Below, one piece after another: positions 27,416 to 37,663 of a stretch of DNA of 64,000 nucleotides. Each line of letters starts with the position of its first letter. The first letter of the stretch is position 1. The translations under genes and the position numbers were made by a program. The DNA comes from Granulosicoccaceae sp. 1_MG-2023 (GTDB lineage Bacteria; Pseudomonadota; Gammaproteobacteria; Granulosicoccales; Granulosicoccaceae). The notes beneath the pieces are model-generated. The model had not been told where the DNA came from and searched no databases. It saw only the letters and a list, made by a program, of their open reading frames with translations. Where the stretch lies: positions 1-64,000 of the forward strand of contig JAUOPI010000013.1 in the NCBI GenBank assembly GCA_030546905.1. The letters run 5' to 3'.

Positions 27416-28185
27416 ATATCGTAGCGCGTGTGGGTGGCGCGCACCTCGCCGGTCAGGCGTTGTGTGCTGAGCGGTGCGGCGTGCACGGGGCGTTTGACCA
27501 CCACCCGCCTGGCGGCTTTTTGCAGGGCGGCTTGCAGTAGCGCCTCACCGCTGGTGTCCGGTCCGGCCAGTGCGTGCAGGAGTTGCATATCTTTCTTTAC
27601 CGCCGCGCTTTTGCGCCTTTCCGGAAACATCGGATCCAGATAAATCACATCCGCCGCAGTCCCGGTCCGGGCTTGCAGATAGGCCACAGAATCGGTGTTG
27701 ATAACCGTGATTCGCTCGGCCGTAGCGGCGAACTGGCTGTCCTGTGCGGCATCTTGCAGGGCTTCTTTGACCATCAGACAAAGCAGCGGTGATTGTTCCA
27801 GCAGGGTGATTCTGGCGCCGAATCCGGCCAGCACGAAGGCGTCGCGCGCATAGCCGCCGTTGGCGTCGATAATATGCAAGCCCGGTGATTTGTTAAGCCC
27901 CACAGCGCGGCACAGATGCTGATTGATGCCGCCGCCGAAGCGTTGCCGGTGGGCATTGCGTCCGGCATGAAACGTCACCGATACGGGCGCGGCATCGGCG
28001 CGGTTTTCGCGCACCTGAATACGTCCGTCACGGACCATCACCAGAATACCGCCCTCAGCTTCCTGCGGCGCGGACGGCAATAGCCCTGTGCCCAGTTGCG
28101 CGGCGACTGCTTGCGCCAGCGGAAGATCGTCGGCGGCCTCAGCGAAGACGTGCAGTGATGGCGGGTTTTGCTGCAAAATAGTCAC
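27391..28185 (-). CDS. rsmJ: 16S rRNA (guanine-1516-N2)-methyltransferase
   Basis: This 264-residue class I SAM-dependent methyltransferase modifies G1516 of 16S rRNA. The SAM site is LHIIDANGGYARDAF (about 103-117). The catalytic DPMFPERRKSAAVKK block (about 184-198), with its DPMF variant of the N6/N2-methylase DPPY motif, is diagnostic of RsmJ. It converges with the GGDEF/EAL gene and diverges from the Rieske-like gene. Confidence 0.94.
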   Translation of the reverse strand: MTILQQNPPSLHVFAEAADDLPLAQAVAAQLGTGLLPSAPQEAEGGILVMVRDGRIQVRENRADAAPVSVTFHAGRNAHRQRFGGGINQHLCRAVGLNKSPGLHIIDANGGYARDAFVLAGFGARITLLEQSPLLCLMVKEALQDAAQDSQFAATAERITVINTDSVAYLQARTGTAADVIYLDPMFPERRKSAAVKKDMQLLHALAGPDTSGEALLQAALQKAARRVVVKRPVHAAPLSTQRLTGEVRATHTRYDIYAPLPAD

Positions 28186-28215
28186 TTGTCCCTGGAAAAG
28201 TCCGCAGTCTAGCCC

Positions 28216-28785
28216 ATGTCAGAGCAATCCGGAATGTCACGGCGTCGCCTTCTGGTGCGCGTGATGCGTTATTTCTTTCTGATTTTTTTTCTGGCCTTTG
28301 CCTGGCTGGGGCTGCGCTTTGTGTTCTCCGGTGGCGGCCAGCCACGGAGCTTGCCGACGCAGCGGGTGCCGCTCACTGACGTGGCGCCCGGTGAACACAA
28401 AATTATCGACTGGCAGGGGCGTCCGGTGTTGATTCTGAACCGCACGCCGGCCATGCAGGCGGCTCTGCAGGCGCAGGACCCGGCGCTGCTGCGTGATCCG
28501 CTGGGCGAGGATTCCGAACAGCCGTCGGTGATGCTGCAACCGTGGCGTTCACGTGACCGGCAGTGGTTGGTGGTCTTGTCGGTGGGTACGGATCTGGGCT
28601 GCCCGGTGCAGCCGGCGGCGCAGGCTGCGCTGCCGCCGGGGCTGAGTGGCGGGCTGCGCGACACCTGTCGTGGTTCGTTCTATGATTTGGCCGGGCGGGT
28701 GCTGCGTGATCAGCAGGCCGGGCGCAATCTGCCGGTGCCGGATTACCGCATCGACGGCGAGGTGCTGGTCCTGGGCGCGCAATAG
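28216..28785 (+). CDS. Rieske-fold-like membrane protein lacking the cluster ligands
   Basis: This 189-residue protein has a basic N-terminus with SRRRLL and one transmembrane helix (about 18-37), like the Tat-type anchor of Rieske subunits. The end, FYDLAGRVLRDQQAG followed by NLPVPDYRIDG, matches the C-terminal part of bc1 Rieske proteins. In the two cluster boxes the ligands are gone: the CTHLGC box reads G124-T-D-L-G-C129 and the CPCHGS box reads D149-T-C151-R-G-S. Both disulfide cysteines (129 and 151) remain. So the fold and disulfide seem kept while the 2Fe-2S cluster is lost. It is monocistronic, beside rsmJ and slyX. Function unknown. Confidence 0.7.
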   Translation: MSEQSGMSRRRLLVRVMRYFFLIFFLAFAWLGLRFVFSGGGQPRSLPTQRVPLTDVAPGEHKIIDWQGRPVLILNRTPAMQAALQAQDPALLRDPLGEDSEQPSVMLQPWRSRDRQWLVVLSVGTDLGCPVQPAAQAALPPGLSGGLRDTCRGSFYDLAGRVLRDQQAGRNLPVPDYRIDGEVLVLGAQ

Positions 28786-28793
28786 CGCGCTTA

Positions 28794-29000
28794 TCAGTAA
28801 TGCGGCGGTGGCGGTTCCTTGCGGATATCGCCGACGGCGCCCTGATCAAGACCGGCCAGTCGCCGGTTGAGTTCGATATTGACCAGTTCCAGGCGTTCGA
28901 TACGCTGTTGCTGGCTGATGATCGTGTCGTTGAGCTCGGAGAGGGTGTGTTCCATGTCCATCAGCTTGATCTCCAGATCGATTACGCGCTGCTCGTCCAT
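28794..29000 (-). CDS. slyX: SlyX-family protein
   Basis: This 68-residue protein is almost entirely one coiled coil with heptads (about 5-50), starting VIDLEIKLMDMEHTLSELN and ending with the typical RKEPPPPHY tail. The SlyX family has no established biochemical function. Its start overlaps the stop of the upstream dehydrogenase (TGATG), making it the last gene of the mreBCD-containing unit. Confidence 0.93.
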   Translation of the reverse strand: MDEQRVIDLEIKLMDMEHTLSELNDTIISQQQRIERLELVNIELNRRLAGLDQGAVGDIRKEPPPPHY

Positions 29001-29971
29001 CAGGCGCTCCCTTTGAGATTAATCGCATCCGGCGTGCCGCCCTTGCAGAAGTGGCTGATATGCCCGGCGACGATCTGCACAATGCGCTGACGCGCTTCGC
29101 GGCTGGCCCAGGCGCTGTGCGGTGTGACGATCAGATTGGGGATGTCGTCGCTGAGCAGCGGATTGCCGTTGCGTGGCGGCTCCTCGCTCAACACATCCAC
29201 GCCGGCACCGCCGATGACGCCGTCGCGCAAGGCCGCGGCCAGCGCGGTTTCGTCGACGATGCCGCCGCGGGCGCAGTTAATCAGCAGTGCGTGATCGGGC
29301 AGCAGTTGTAATTCCGCGGCGCCGATCAGATTGCGGCTGTGCTCATTGAGCGGCAGATGCAGGCTCAGCACATCACAGCGCGGCAGCATGTCCTGCAGCA
29401 GCAGACGTCCCTCGCGTACGCTGTCGGCACCGGGGCGTTCGCTGATCAGAACCTGCATGCCGAAGGCCTTGGCTAATCCGGCCACCGCGCGGCCCAGCTC
29501 CCCGTAGCCGACTATGCCCAGGGTTTTGCCCTGCAGTTCCATAATCGGGTAGTCCATCAGGCAGAAGGCCTTGCTGCGCGCCCAGTCACCGCGCGCGACG
29601 GCGGCGCTGTATTGCGGCAGCTTGGTGGCCAGGCTGAGCATCAGTGCAAACACGTGCTGGCTGACCGCGGCGGTGCCGTAAGCGGTGCAGTTGCACACTG
29701 CAATACCGGCCTCGTCGGCGGCCTGCAGGTCGACGTTATTGACCCCGGTGGCGGGCACGCAGATCAGTTTCAGTGCGTCGGCAGCGGCCAGGACATCGCG
29801 GTCAAGCGGGGCCTTGTTGGCAACCACAATATCGGCACCGGCGATACGTTCGGCGACCTCGTCTTTTCCGGCGGACGGGTAGAGGGTCCAGTCGTTGCCG
29901 TCACCGGTCAGTGGCGTCAGGTCGACGTCATCTCCCAGCGACAGGCTATCGAGAAATACAGCTTTCATCAT
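29000..29971 (-). CDS. D-2-hydroxyacid dehydrogenase (glycerate/hydroxypyruvate type)
   Basis: This 323-residue NAD-dependent enzyme is of the D-isomer-specific 2-hydroxyacid dehydrogenase family. The NAD fold has GIVGYGELG (about 152-160). Catalytic residues are the arginine in NCARGGIVDE, the glutamate in SEEPP and the histidine in VTPHSAWAS. It most resembles hydroxypyruvate/glycerate reductases, but the substrate is not certain. Its ATGATG start overlaps the mreD stop (TAATG), so it is translationally coupled to the cell-shape operon, where maf or rng genes are more usual. Confidence 0.88.
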   Translation of the reverse strand: MMKAVFLDSLSLGDDVDLTPLTGDGNDWTLYPSAGKDEVAERIAGADIVVANKAPLDRDVLAAADALKLICVPATGVNNVDLQAADEAGIAVCNCTAYGTAAVSQHVFALMLSLATKLPQYSAAVARGDWARSKAFCLMDYPIMELQGKTLGIVGYGELGRAVAGLAKAFGMQVLISERPGADSVREGRLLLQDMLPRCDVLSLHLPLNEHSRNLIGAAELQLLPDHALLINCARGGIVDETALAAALRDGVIGGAGVDVLSEEPPRNGNPLLSDDIPNLIVTPHSAWASREARQRIVQIVAGHISHFCKGGTPDAINLKGSA

Positions 29972-30471
29972 TATTTGGGAATAATCCGGTGTTTGCGGCC
30001 AAAGTCACGCAAGATGATAAACAACCACGGCCATAAAACCAGTGGAAACAGCGCCGGCAGAAAATGCGGCCACAGTGATTCGGGTAAGTGCCCGCTCATG
30101 CCGTTGATCCAGAAAATCAGGAAATGCCGGATCATCAGCAGCAGGCTGACGAACAGCGCCTGTTGCAGCAGGGTTGTGCTGAGCAGCTGGCGGTGCATAT
30201 GCGAGGTGATATAGACAATAATGACAAAGGTCAGCGCGTTCTGCCCCAGCGGTGAGCCGAGCAGGACATCAAGCAGCAGGCCGCTCACCCAGGCGGTGCC
30301 GACACTGACCGTACGCGGCAGCATCATGCTCCAGAAAATCACCACCATACCGACCCAGTCCGGGCGCAGTGGTGTCAGCCAGACCGGCAGCGGAATAATC
30401 GCCAGCATCATGGCCAGAATCAGGGTCAGCGGAATGACCCAGACGTTGTTGAGGCGGATCGACTCGGGCAC
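29971..30471 (-). CDS. mreD: Rod shape-determining protein MreD
   Basis: This 166-residue integral membrane protein has about five hydrophobic helices and belongs to the elongasome with MreC, RodA and PBP2. RLNNVWVIPLTLILAMML at the N-terminus and the GLLLDVLLGSPLGQNAL motif (about 64-80) are typical of MreD. It starts 6 bp after mreC and overlaps the dehydrogenase start by one base. Confidence 0.94.
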   Translation of the reverse strand: MPESIRLNNVWVIPLTLILAMMLAIIPLPVWLTPLRPDWVGMVVIFWSMMLPRTVSVGTAWVSGLLLDVLLGSPLGQNALTFVIIVYITSHMHRQLLSTTLLQQALFVSLLLMIRHFLIFWINGMSGHLPESLWPHFLPALFPLVLWPWLFIILRDFGRKHRIIPK

Positions 30472-30477
30472 GCCGGC

Positions 30478-31416
30478 TTACCGCAGGGTGGGCAGCGGAG
30501 AGGGCGTCATCAGACTGGCCACGGCGCCGAGCAGCGGCCAGTGGCTGTCGGTGGTTTCCGAGAGCGTCTCGTTGTAAGCGGGTTTGCTGCTGTCACGCTC
30601 TTCCTGCCAGACCAGCAGGATCTCGTGGCTGCGGTCCAGACCGGCGGCCGGCTCAGCATAGACAGTGGCAAAGGCCTTGCCCGGCGGGCGGTGGACTTCT
30701 GTGACCAGACCGACCGGCAAATCCACCGGGAAGCGCCCGCCGAGTCCGGAGGAGACCAGCAGGTCGCCGACTTCGATATCGCCGTTGCCGGGAATGTAGT
30801 TGAGTTTGATCCGGTCCGGCCGGCCCATGCCGGTGGCGATGGTGCGCAGACCGTTGCGTACGACCCTGACCGGAATCGAATGGCTGGGGTCGGAGATCAG
30901 CAGCGCGGTAGAGGAATGGCTCGAGACCTGGGTGATCTGGCCCATAATGCCGCTTGCGTCTATGACCGGCTGGCCGAGGTACACATCATCGCTGCGGCCT
31001 TTGTTAATCAGAATATTCTGCCGGAACGGGTCCAGATCCACGGCCAGCATTTCGGCCACCAGCACGCGCTGCTCGAGGCGCTGCGCGGAGCTGAGCAACT
31101 TGTGCAGACGGTCGTTTTCCGCCTCCAGCAAAGCCAGTTTCTGCAGGCGCGCCTGATAGATCAGCTGGGCGTCGCGCAGGCGGCGGTTTTCTTCAATCAG
31201 GTGCGTACGGCTGGCCAGCGCCTCGTGCAGACTGTCGAAGGCCGCCACCGGCAGGCTCACCACGAACTGAACCGGGTAGAGCATCTCGCTCATCACGCTG
31301 CGCAGGGTCAGCAGCGCGCGGTTTTGGGTTTCCATGCTCATCAGCATCACCGACAGCACGCTGAACACGATCAGTCGCAGCGTCAGTGTCGGTGATTGCT
31401 GGAAAATGGGTTTCAT
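30478..31416 (-). CDS. mreC: Rod shape-determining protein MreC
   Basis: This 312-residue bitopic protein couples MreB to periplasmic cell-wall synthases. One transmembrane segment lies at about 8-27, then a coiled coil (about 65-110), then the beta-rich domain with GQPVIDASGIMGQI (about 157-170) and the GLGGRFPVDLPVG motif (about 224-236). The C-terminal tail past about 275 is Ser/Thr-rich and variable. It is 24 bp downstream of mreB. Confidence 0.95.
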   Translation of the reverse strand: MKPIFQQSPTLTLRLIVFSVLSVMLMSMETQNRALLTLRSVMSEMLYPVQFVVSLPVAAFDSLHEALASRTHLIEENRRLRDAQLIYQARLQKLALLEAENDRLHKLLSSAQRLEQRVLVAEMLAVDLDPFRQNILINKGRSDDVYLGQPVIDASGIMGQITQVSSHSSTALLISDPSHSIPVRVVRNGLRTIATGMGRPDRIKLNYIPGNGDIEVGDLLVSSGLGGRFPVDLPVGLVTEVHRPPGKAFATVYAEPAAGLDRSHEILLVWQEERDSSKPAYNETLSETTDSHWPLLGAVASLMTPSPLPTLR

Positions 31417-31440
31417 AGTGCCGCGTATCGTCAGGGCTGC

Positions 31441-32493
<1,053 letters not shown>

Positions 32494-32544
32494 TTAAGTC
32501 AGTCGCTTTAGTTTGATTCGGGTAGGGAGGGCGAATAGCGCGCG

Positions 32545-32572
32545 ATTCTAGCACCCGCTTACCCACGGTAAA
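32545..32572 (-). promoter_or_regulatory. Putative sigma-70 promoter for mreB
   Basis: Read on the minus strand, TTTACC (32567-32572) and TAGAAT (32545-32550) are separated by 16 bp, about 55 bp upstream of the mreB start. Confidence 0.5.
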
Positions 32573-32672
32573 ACATCAATTGAGGATAACAAGTTTTGCG
32601 CCAGTCAGCGGTCCCGCGCCGCAGAAAGATCAATTGCCTGCGCTACAAAGCTGTAGTGCGATCGCCGCCGGG

Positions 32673-32702
32673 CTGAGTATTCGGGCGAGATTTGGTTATA
32701 CT
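32673..32702 (+). promoter_or_regulatory. Putative promoter for gatCAB
   Basis: TATACT at 32697-32702 lies 18 bp after a weak -35-like CTGAGT (32673-32678), 70 bp before the gatC start codon. Confidence 0.4.
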
Positions 32703-32771
32703 TGTCGGGTTCCCGCAAAGGATTGTTACTATTTTTTCCGTGGGCAGCGCGCCCCGCAAACGAGTTTCACC

Positions 32772-33059
32772 ATGACCCTAGGAATAGATGACGTCAAGGC
32801 AATCGCCCATTTGGCGCGGATTGCTATTGATGAAGAAACACTCCCGACTCACGTCAAAAATCTGTCGAGCGTGCTGGCGCTGGCTGATCAGCTCAAAGCC
32901 ACTGATACCGATGGCGTGGAGCCGATGGCGCACCCGCTTGATGCCGTTCAGCGTCTGCGTGACGACGTGGTCACCGAATCGGACCAGCGTGAGAAGTTCC
33001 AGTCGATCGCGCCGGCCGTTCAGGACGGTCTGTATCTCGTCCCCAAAGTGGTTGAATGA
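32772..33059 (+). CDS. gatC: Asp/Glu-tRNA amidotransferase subunit C
   Basis: This 95-residue subunit stabilises the GatA-GatB interface of the enzyme that turns Asp-tRNA(Asn) or Glu-tRNA(Gln) into the amidated form. VKAIAHLARIAI near the N-terminus and the VEPMAHPLDAVQRLRDD motif (about 55-71) define the family. ATG 32772 gives the standard length; an in-frame upstream extension to 32580 is not needed. It opens the operon divergent from mreB. Confidence 0.94.
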   Translation: MTLGIDDVKAIAHLARIAIDEETLPTHVKNLSSVLALADQLKATDTDGVEPMAHPLDAVQRLRDDVVTESDQREKFQSIAPAVQDGLYLVPKVVE

Positions 33060-33115
33060 ACCGCTGGTGACATACCTGTATTTCCGGTCCAGCCGGACAA
33101 GCCAAGGCAGATAGA

Positions 33116-34570
33116 ATGCACGACAAAACTCTGGCCGAACTCAGCCGTCTGCTGGCTGAGGGCAGCACGACCAGTGTCGAACTGACACGTCATTTTCTCG
33201 ATCGGATCGCCGCTCACAATGACAGCCTCAATGCGCTGATTACCGTGACCGCCGACAGCGCGCTGGCCGCCGCCGAAGCGGCCGATGCGCAGCGTGCCGC
33301 AGGCAACGCGGGGCCGCTGTGCGGTGTCCCGTTTGTCCATAAAGACATCTTCTGCACCGACGGCGTACGCACCAGCTGCGCCTCGAAGATGCTCGACAAC
33401 TTTATTGCTCCCTATGACGCGACCGTCGTCAGCAAGCTCAGCGAGGCCGGCATGGTCTGTCTGGGCAAAGCGAATATGGACGAGTTCGCCATGGGCTCAT
33501 CCAATGAAAGCAGCTACTACGGTGCGGTGAAAAACCCCTGGAATCCCGACTGCGTGCCGGGCGGTTCCTCCGGCGGCAGTGCCGCACTGGTGGCGGCCGG
33601 GCTGGCCCCGGCGGCAACCGGTACCGACACCGGCGGCTCGATTCGTCAGCCGTCGGCTTTCTGCGGCATCACCGGTATCAAACCCACCTACGGGCGGGTG
33701 TCACGCTACGGCATGATCGCCTTTGCCTCGTCGTTGGATCAGGGCGGACCGATGGCACGCAGCGCCGAAGACTGTGCCTTGCTGTTGCAGGCCATGGCCG
33801 GTTTTGATGAGCGCGATTCAACCAGTGTTGAGCGTCCGGTCGAGGACTACAGCGCCAGCCTCGGTGACAGCATCGAAGGACTGCGTATCGGGCTGCCGGA
33901 AGAGTACTTTGGCGAGGGGCTGGACCCGGCCGTGGCCGAGACTGTCCGCGCTGCCGTGGCGGAGCTGGAAAAGCTCGGTGCGGTGGTGAAGAAAATCTCC
34001 CTGCCCAAACAAGCGCTGGGTATTCCGGCTTACTATATTGTTGCGCCGGCTGAGGCGTCATCGAATCTGTCGCGTTTTGACGGCGTGCGCTTTGGTCATC
34101 GCTGCGATGCGCCGGCCGATCTCGAGGACCTTTACAAGCGTTCGCGGGCCGAAGGTTTCGGCGAGGAAGTGCAACGCCGGATTATGGTCGGTGCCTATGT
34201 GCTGTCGGCGGGCTATTACGATGCCTATTATCTGAAGGCCCAGAAAATCCGCCGACTGATCCGTGACGAGTTTCTGGAAGCCTTTAATGAGGTCGATGTG
34301 ATTGCCGGACCGACCACGCCGACCACGGCCTTTGCGCTGGGTGCCAAGACCGATGATCCGGTTGCCATGTACCTGAATGACATCTACACCATCACCGCCA
34401 ACCTCGCGGGTCTGCCCGGTGTGTCACTGCCTTGCGGCTTTGTCAACGACATGCCGGTCGGACTGCAGCTGCTGTCCGGGCATTTTACCGAGGCGCGCCT
34501 GTTGAATGTGGCGCATCGCTATCAGCAGGTCACCGACTGGCATCGCCGGATGCCGGCGGCGTATCAATAA
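33116..34570 (+). CDS. gatA: Asp/Glu-tRNA amidotransferase subunit A
   Basis: This 484-residue amidase frees ammonia from glutamine or asparagine for GatB. The amidase signature Gly/Ser block is [18 protein letters not shown], giving the catalytic Ser-cisSer-Lys triad with the lysine in VPFVHKDIF (about 74-82) and the serine in [10 protein letters not shown] (about 166-175). It sits between gatC (56-bp gap) and gatB. Confidence 0.97.
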   Translation: MHDKTLAELSRLLAEGSTTSVELTRHFLDRIAAHNDSLNALITVTADSALAAAEAADAQRAAGNAGPLCGVPFVHKDIFCTDGVRTSCASKMLDNFIAPYDATVVSKLSEAGMVCLGKANMDEFAMGSSNESSYYGAVKNPWNPDCVPGGSSGGSAALVAAGLAPAATGTDTGGSIRQPSAFCGITGIKPTYGRVSRYGMIAFASSLDQGGPMARSAEDCALLLQAMAGFDERDSTSVERPVEDYSASLGDSIEGLRIGLPEEYFGEGLDPAVAETVRAAVAELEKLGAVVKKISLPKQALGIPAYYIVAPAEASSNLSRFDGVRFGHRCDAPADLEDLYKRSRAEGFGEEVQRRIMVGAYVLSAGYYDAYYLKAQKIRRLIRDEFLEAFNEVDVIAGPTTPTTAFALGAKTDDPVAMYLNDIYTITANLAGLPGVSLPCGFVNDMPVGLQLLSGHFTEARLLNVAHRYQQVTDWHRRMPAAYQ

Positions 34571-34583
34571 GAGGAGTGCCGTG

Positions 34584-36020
34584 ATGCAATGGGAAACAGT
34601 CATCGGGCTGGAAATCCACGCCCAGCTCTCCAGTCAGAGCAAAATTTTTTCCGGTTCGGCGATCGCCTTCGGCGCCGAGCCGAATACGCAGGCCAATGCG
34701 GTTGATCTGGGCATGCCCGGTGTCCTGCCGGTGCTCAACAAAGCTGTGCTGGCCATGGCAGTGAAGTTCGGTCTCGCCACCGGTGCGCAAATCGGCCGGA
34801 CCTCGGTCTTTGCGCGTAAAAATTACTTCTATCCGGATCTGCCCAAGGGGTATCAGATCTCGCAGATGGACCTGCCGATCGTGGGGCCCGGCGAGGTGGA
34901 AATCACGCTCGAAGACGGCAGCAGCAAAATCGTCCGTCTCACACGTGCGCACCTGGAAGAAGACGCCGGTAAGTCGCTGCACGAAGACTACAGCGGAATG
35001 AGTGGTATCGACCTGAACCGGGCCGGCACGCCGTTGCTGGAAATCGTTTCCGAGCCGGATATGCGTTCGGCCAAAGAAGCGGTGGCCTATGCGCGCACGA
35101 TCCATTCGCTGGTCCGCTATATCGGCATTTGCGATGGCAATATGCAGGAAGGCTCGTTCCGCTGCGATGCCAACGTTTCCGTGCGCCTCAAGGGTGAGGA
35201 AGAGTACGGCACCCGCACCGAGATCAAGAACGTCAACTCTTTCCGCTTTCTGGAGCGTGCCATTAACTTCGAGGTCGAGCGTCAGATCGATGTGCTCGAA
35301 GCCGGTAAAAGCGTAGTGCAGGAAACGCGTCTGTATGATGCCGATCTGGATGAAACCCGCTCCATGCGCTCCAAAGAAGAAGCCAACGACTACCGTTACT
35401 TCCCCGATCCGGATCTGTTGCCGGTGGTGATCGATGATGCGTTTATCGATTCGCTGCGCAGCACGCTGCCGGAGTTGCCGGCGGCACGCCGGGCGCGTTT
35501 TATCAGCGAGCTTGGTTTATCGGCGGAAGATGCCGGCACGCTGACAGCCGATCGTGAACTGGCCGATTACTTTGAAGCGGCCATGTGTGGCGGCAAGGTC
35601 AAGGCGAAACTGGCGGCCAACTGGGTGATCGTCGAGCTGACCGGACGCCTGAACAAAGAAAATCTCAGTCTGGCTGATTCGCCGGTCGACGCCGGTGCGC
35701 TGGGTCAGCTGCTGCAGCGGATCAGCGATAACACCATCTCCGGCAAGATCGCCAAGCAGGTGTTCGATGCCATGTGGGCCGGTGAGGGCAGTGCCGATGA
35801 GATTATCGAAGCCAAAGGGCTGGTGCAGATCACCGACACCTCGGCCATCGAAGCCATGTGTGATGAGGTGATCGCGGCCAATCCCTCGCAGGTCGAGCAG
35901 TACCGTGGTGGCAAGGACAAACTGCTGGGCTTTTTCGTCGGCCAGGTGATGAAGGCCTCCGGCGGTAAAGCCAACCCGGCCCAGCTCAATGAAATACTGC
36001 GTAAAAAACTGCAGGGCTGA
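34584..36020 (+). CDS. gatB: Asp/Glu-tRNA amidotransferase subunit B
   Basis: This 478-residue subunit binds the misacylated tRNA and performs ATP-dependent transamidation. [13 protein letters not shown] at the N-terminus, [14 protein letters not shown] and FRCDANVS are family signatures. The tRNA-binding YqeY-like tail covers about 330-478. ATG 34584 is chosen (GAGGAG seven bases upstream); a longer frame from 34506 overlaps gatA and is not supported. A strong terminator follows. Confidence 0.97.
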   Translation: MQWETVIGLEIHAQLSSQSKIFSGSAIAFGAEPNTQANAVDLGMPGVLPVLNKAVLAMAVKFGLATGAQIGRTSVFARKNYFYPDLPKGYQISQMDLPIVGPGEVEITLEDGSSKIVRLTRAHLEEDAGKSLHEDYSGMSGIDLNRAGTPLLEIVSEPDMRSAKEAVAYARTIHSLVRYIGICDGNMQEGSFRCDANVSVRLKGEEEYGTRTEIKNVNSFRFLERAINFEVERQIDVLEAGKSVVQETRLYDADLDETRSMRSKEEANDYRYFPDPDLLPVVIDDAFIDSLRSTLPELPAARRARFISELGLSAEDAGTLTADRELADYFEAAMCGGKVKAKLAANWVIVELTGRLNKENLSLADSPVDAGALGQLLQRISDNTISGKIAKQVFDAMWAGEGSADEIIEAKGLVQITDTSAIEAMCDEVIAANPSQVEQYRGGKDKLLGFFVGQVMKASGGKANPAQLNEILRKKLQG

Positions 36021-36043
36021 ACAAGGCCGCAGCTGTGATGACG

Positions 36044-36074
36044 AAAGGCGCCTCCGGGCGCCTTTTGTTTTTTT
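36044..36074 (+). terminator. Intrinsic terminator after gatB
   Basis: AAAGGCGCC (36044-36052) pairs with GGCGCCTTT (36057-36065) and is followed by a T-rich run. Confidence 0.87.
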
Positions 36075-36138
36075 GCCGGAGGTATGACCGATGTGGCAGG
36101 CAGGCGGGCGCATCGCCGCTTGTCTGCATGCCGGCGTC

Positions 36139-36147
36139 GGGGGGGGG
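36139..36147. repeat. Run of nine G residues
   Basis: A homopolymer of nine G lies between two terminators in the 268-bp convergent gap after gatB. No gene was recognised in the gap, so slippage here would not obviously alter a protein. Confidence 0.8.
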
Positions 36148-36235
36148 CAGACGGTCTGCGCCGGCCGGCGGGGATGGCATTGTGTGCCTGGGCCGCGATG
36201 ACGGTGAGCGTCGGGCTGAGCGGTACTGCTAAAAC

Positions 36236-36264
36236 GACAAAAGGCGCCCGAAGGCGCCTTTTGC
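36236..36264 (-). terminator. Terminator of the LRR gene
   Basis: AAAAGGCGCC (36239-36248) pairs with GGCGCCTTTT (36253-36262). On the minus strand it is followed by a T-rich stretch, 25 bp after the LRR gene. Confidence 0.85.
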
Positions 36265-36288
36265 GTTTGGCTGTGACTGTTGCTGCGT

Positions 36289-37482
36289 TTATGCGCGACG
36301 CGCTTTACCACGCAGGGCGGCCAGACCGGCCAGGGCCAGCAGCCAGGCGGCGCCACCGCCACCGTTATCATCGTCATCGGTGCTGCTGTCGCTTGTGTCC
36401 GATTCACTGTCGGCCACTTCGTCACCGTCTGTGTTGGTGGTGAAGGAGGCCGGCGTGTAGAACTCGCCGCTGCTTTCCAGTGCGTCGGGCAGATCGTGAT
36501 AGTACTTGCTGCCGTCGGTGAACTCGTCAGTGTAGCTGCGCACCTGCAGGTAATAGGTCGTGCCGGCGGTCAGGCCATCCAGTGTGGTGCTGTCGGAGGC
36601 TTTGCCGGCGACGGATTTCACCATCTCCCAGGGACCGTTTTCGCTCGCGGACAGGTAGATGTTGTAACCGCCTTCGGTGTCAGGCGAGGTGTGGCGCTGG
36701 TCCCAGTAAATCACCGCCGTGGTGGTGCCGGCTTCGGTCAGGGATTCGCGTACGGCCGCATCCAGCGTCTGGGTGTCGATATAGTCAGTGGTGCCGTCGT
36801 CGGATTTGTACGCGCTGTTGATCAGCGATTGCAGGCTGGCGTCGCTGGTGTGTACCGCGTTCCAGTCCAGGCGGATTTCGGTGAGATTACTGAGGTTGAT
36901 CATCGACCCGGGCAGCTCGCCGACCAGCGCATTGCGGTGCAGTGTGAGTTGCAGAAGCCCGCTCAGATTACCGATTTCCTCGGGGATGGCGCCGCTCAGC
37001 CAGTTTCCGCCGAAACGGATGGTGTTGAGATTCGTCAGGTCGCCGATGCTGGCCGGGATCTCGCCGCTGAACATATTGTCGTCCATCACCAGGCGGGTCA
37101 GCGAGGTCAGCTGGCCGATTTCCGTGGGGATGCTGCCGCTGATGCTGTTGTCGCTGACCAGCAGCTCCTGCAGATAGGGCAGATTACCGATGGCCGCCGG
37201 CAGGCTGCCTTGCAGATTGTTGTTGTTCAGCTCCAGCTTGATGACCTGAGTGCCGGAGGCGCTATCGCAGACCACGCCCCACCAGTTACAGGCATCGTCG
37301 CTGCTGGTCCAGCTGTCATTATTCTCCCAGTCCTGACCTTTGGTGGCGTTATAGAGCGCGGTCAGGGCGGCCGTCTGGCCTGCGTCCGGGGCGGCATGGG
37401 CAAGCGCAGCGCTACCGATCAGGCCGGCAGTCGCCAGGGCGCTGAGGGTGAGCCGCGTGGTGCTGGCAGGTTTTGTTCTCAC
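36289..37482 (-). CDS. Secreted leucine-rich-repeat protein with FN3-like domain and GlyGly-CTERM tail
   Basis: This is a 397-residue exported protein. The GTG start has GAGGAG six bases upstream and gives a good signal peptide (about 1-30, ending AHA). An LRR cap with WENNDSW and CNWWGVVCD (about 52-72) resembles plant receptor LRRs. Five or so 24-residue repeats (78-210) follow the pattern LxLxxNxLxGxIPxxIGxLxxL. A fibronectin type III-like domain covers about 254-350. The tail is an Asp/Ser-rich linker, then GGGGAAWLLALAGLAAL and basic residues, a GlyGly-CTERM signal. A cell-surface binding role is inferred. It is the second rhombosortase-type substrate in the window. Confidence 0.88.
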   Translation of the reverse strand: MRTKPASTTRLTLSALATAGLIGSAALAHAAPDAGQTAALTALYNATKGQDWENNDSWTSSDDACNWWGVVCDSASGTQVIKLELNNNNLQGSLPAAIGNLPYLQELLVSDNSISGSIPTEIGQLTSLTRLVMDDNMFSGEIPASIGDLTNLNTIRFGGNWLSGAIPEEIGNLSGLLQLTLHRNALVGELPGSMINLSNLTEIRLDWNAVHTSDASLQSLINSAYKSDDGTTDYIDTQTLDAAVRESLTEAGTTTAVIYWDQRHTSPDTEGGYNIYLSASENGPWEMVKSVAGKASDSTTLDGLTAGTTYYLQVRSYTDEFTDGSKYYHDLPDALESSGEFYTPASFTTNTDGDEVADSESDTSDSSTDDDDNGGGGAAWLLALAGLAALRGKARRA

Positions 37483-37663
37483 AATAGACTCCTCTGAATG
37501 TCGGGTGCCGGCCAGGTTTGGCTGTACCGGCATCTGGCAAAAAGTGCTGCGACGGATCTTAACCTGTTCGGCCCGCTTGTGCGTCAGGAAATCCGCAAAC
37601 TGCGGCACAGCTTGGCTAATTGTTTGATTATTACCGTAAATACAGGTGGGGCCTAGCTGGCCC

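Noticed and set aside
36139-36147. Phase-variable switch at the nine-G tract
   Set aside because: It lies between two terminators in a gap with no supported gene, so slippage would have no clear target.
36280-37497. 405-codon plus-strand frame opposite the LRR gene
   Set aside because: The minus-strand LRR protein has a signal peptide, repeats and a sorting tail; the opposite frame is low-complexity Gly/Val/Ala.
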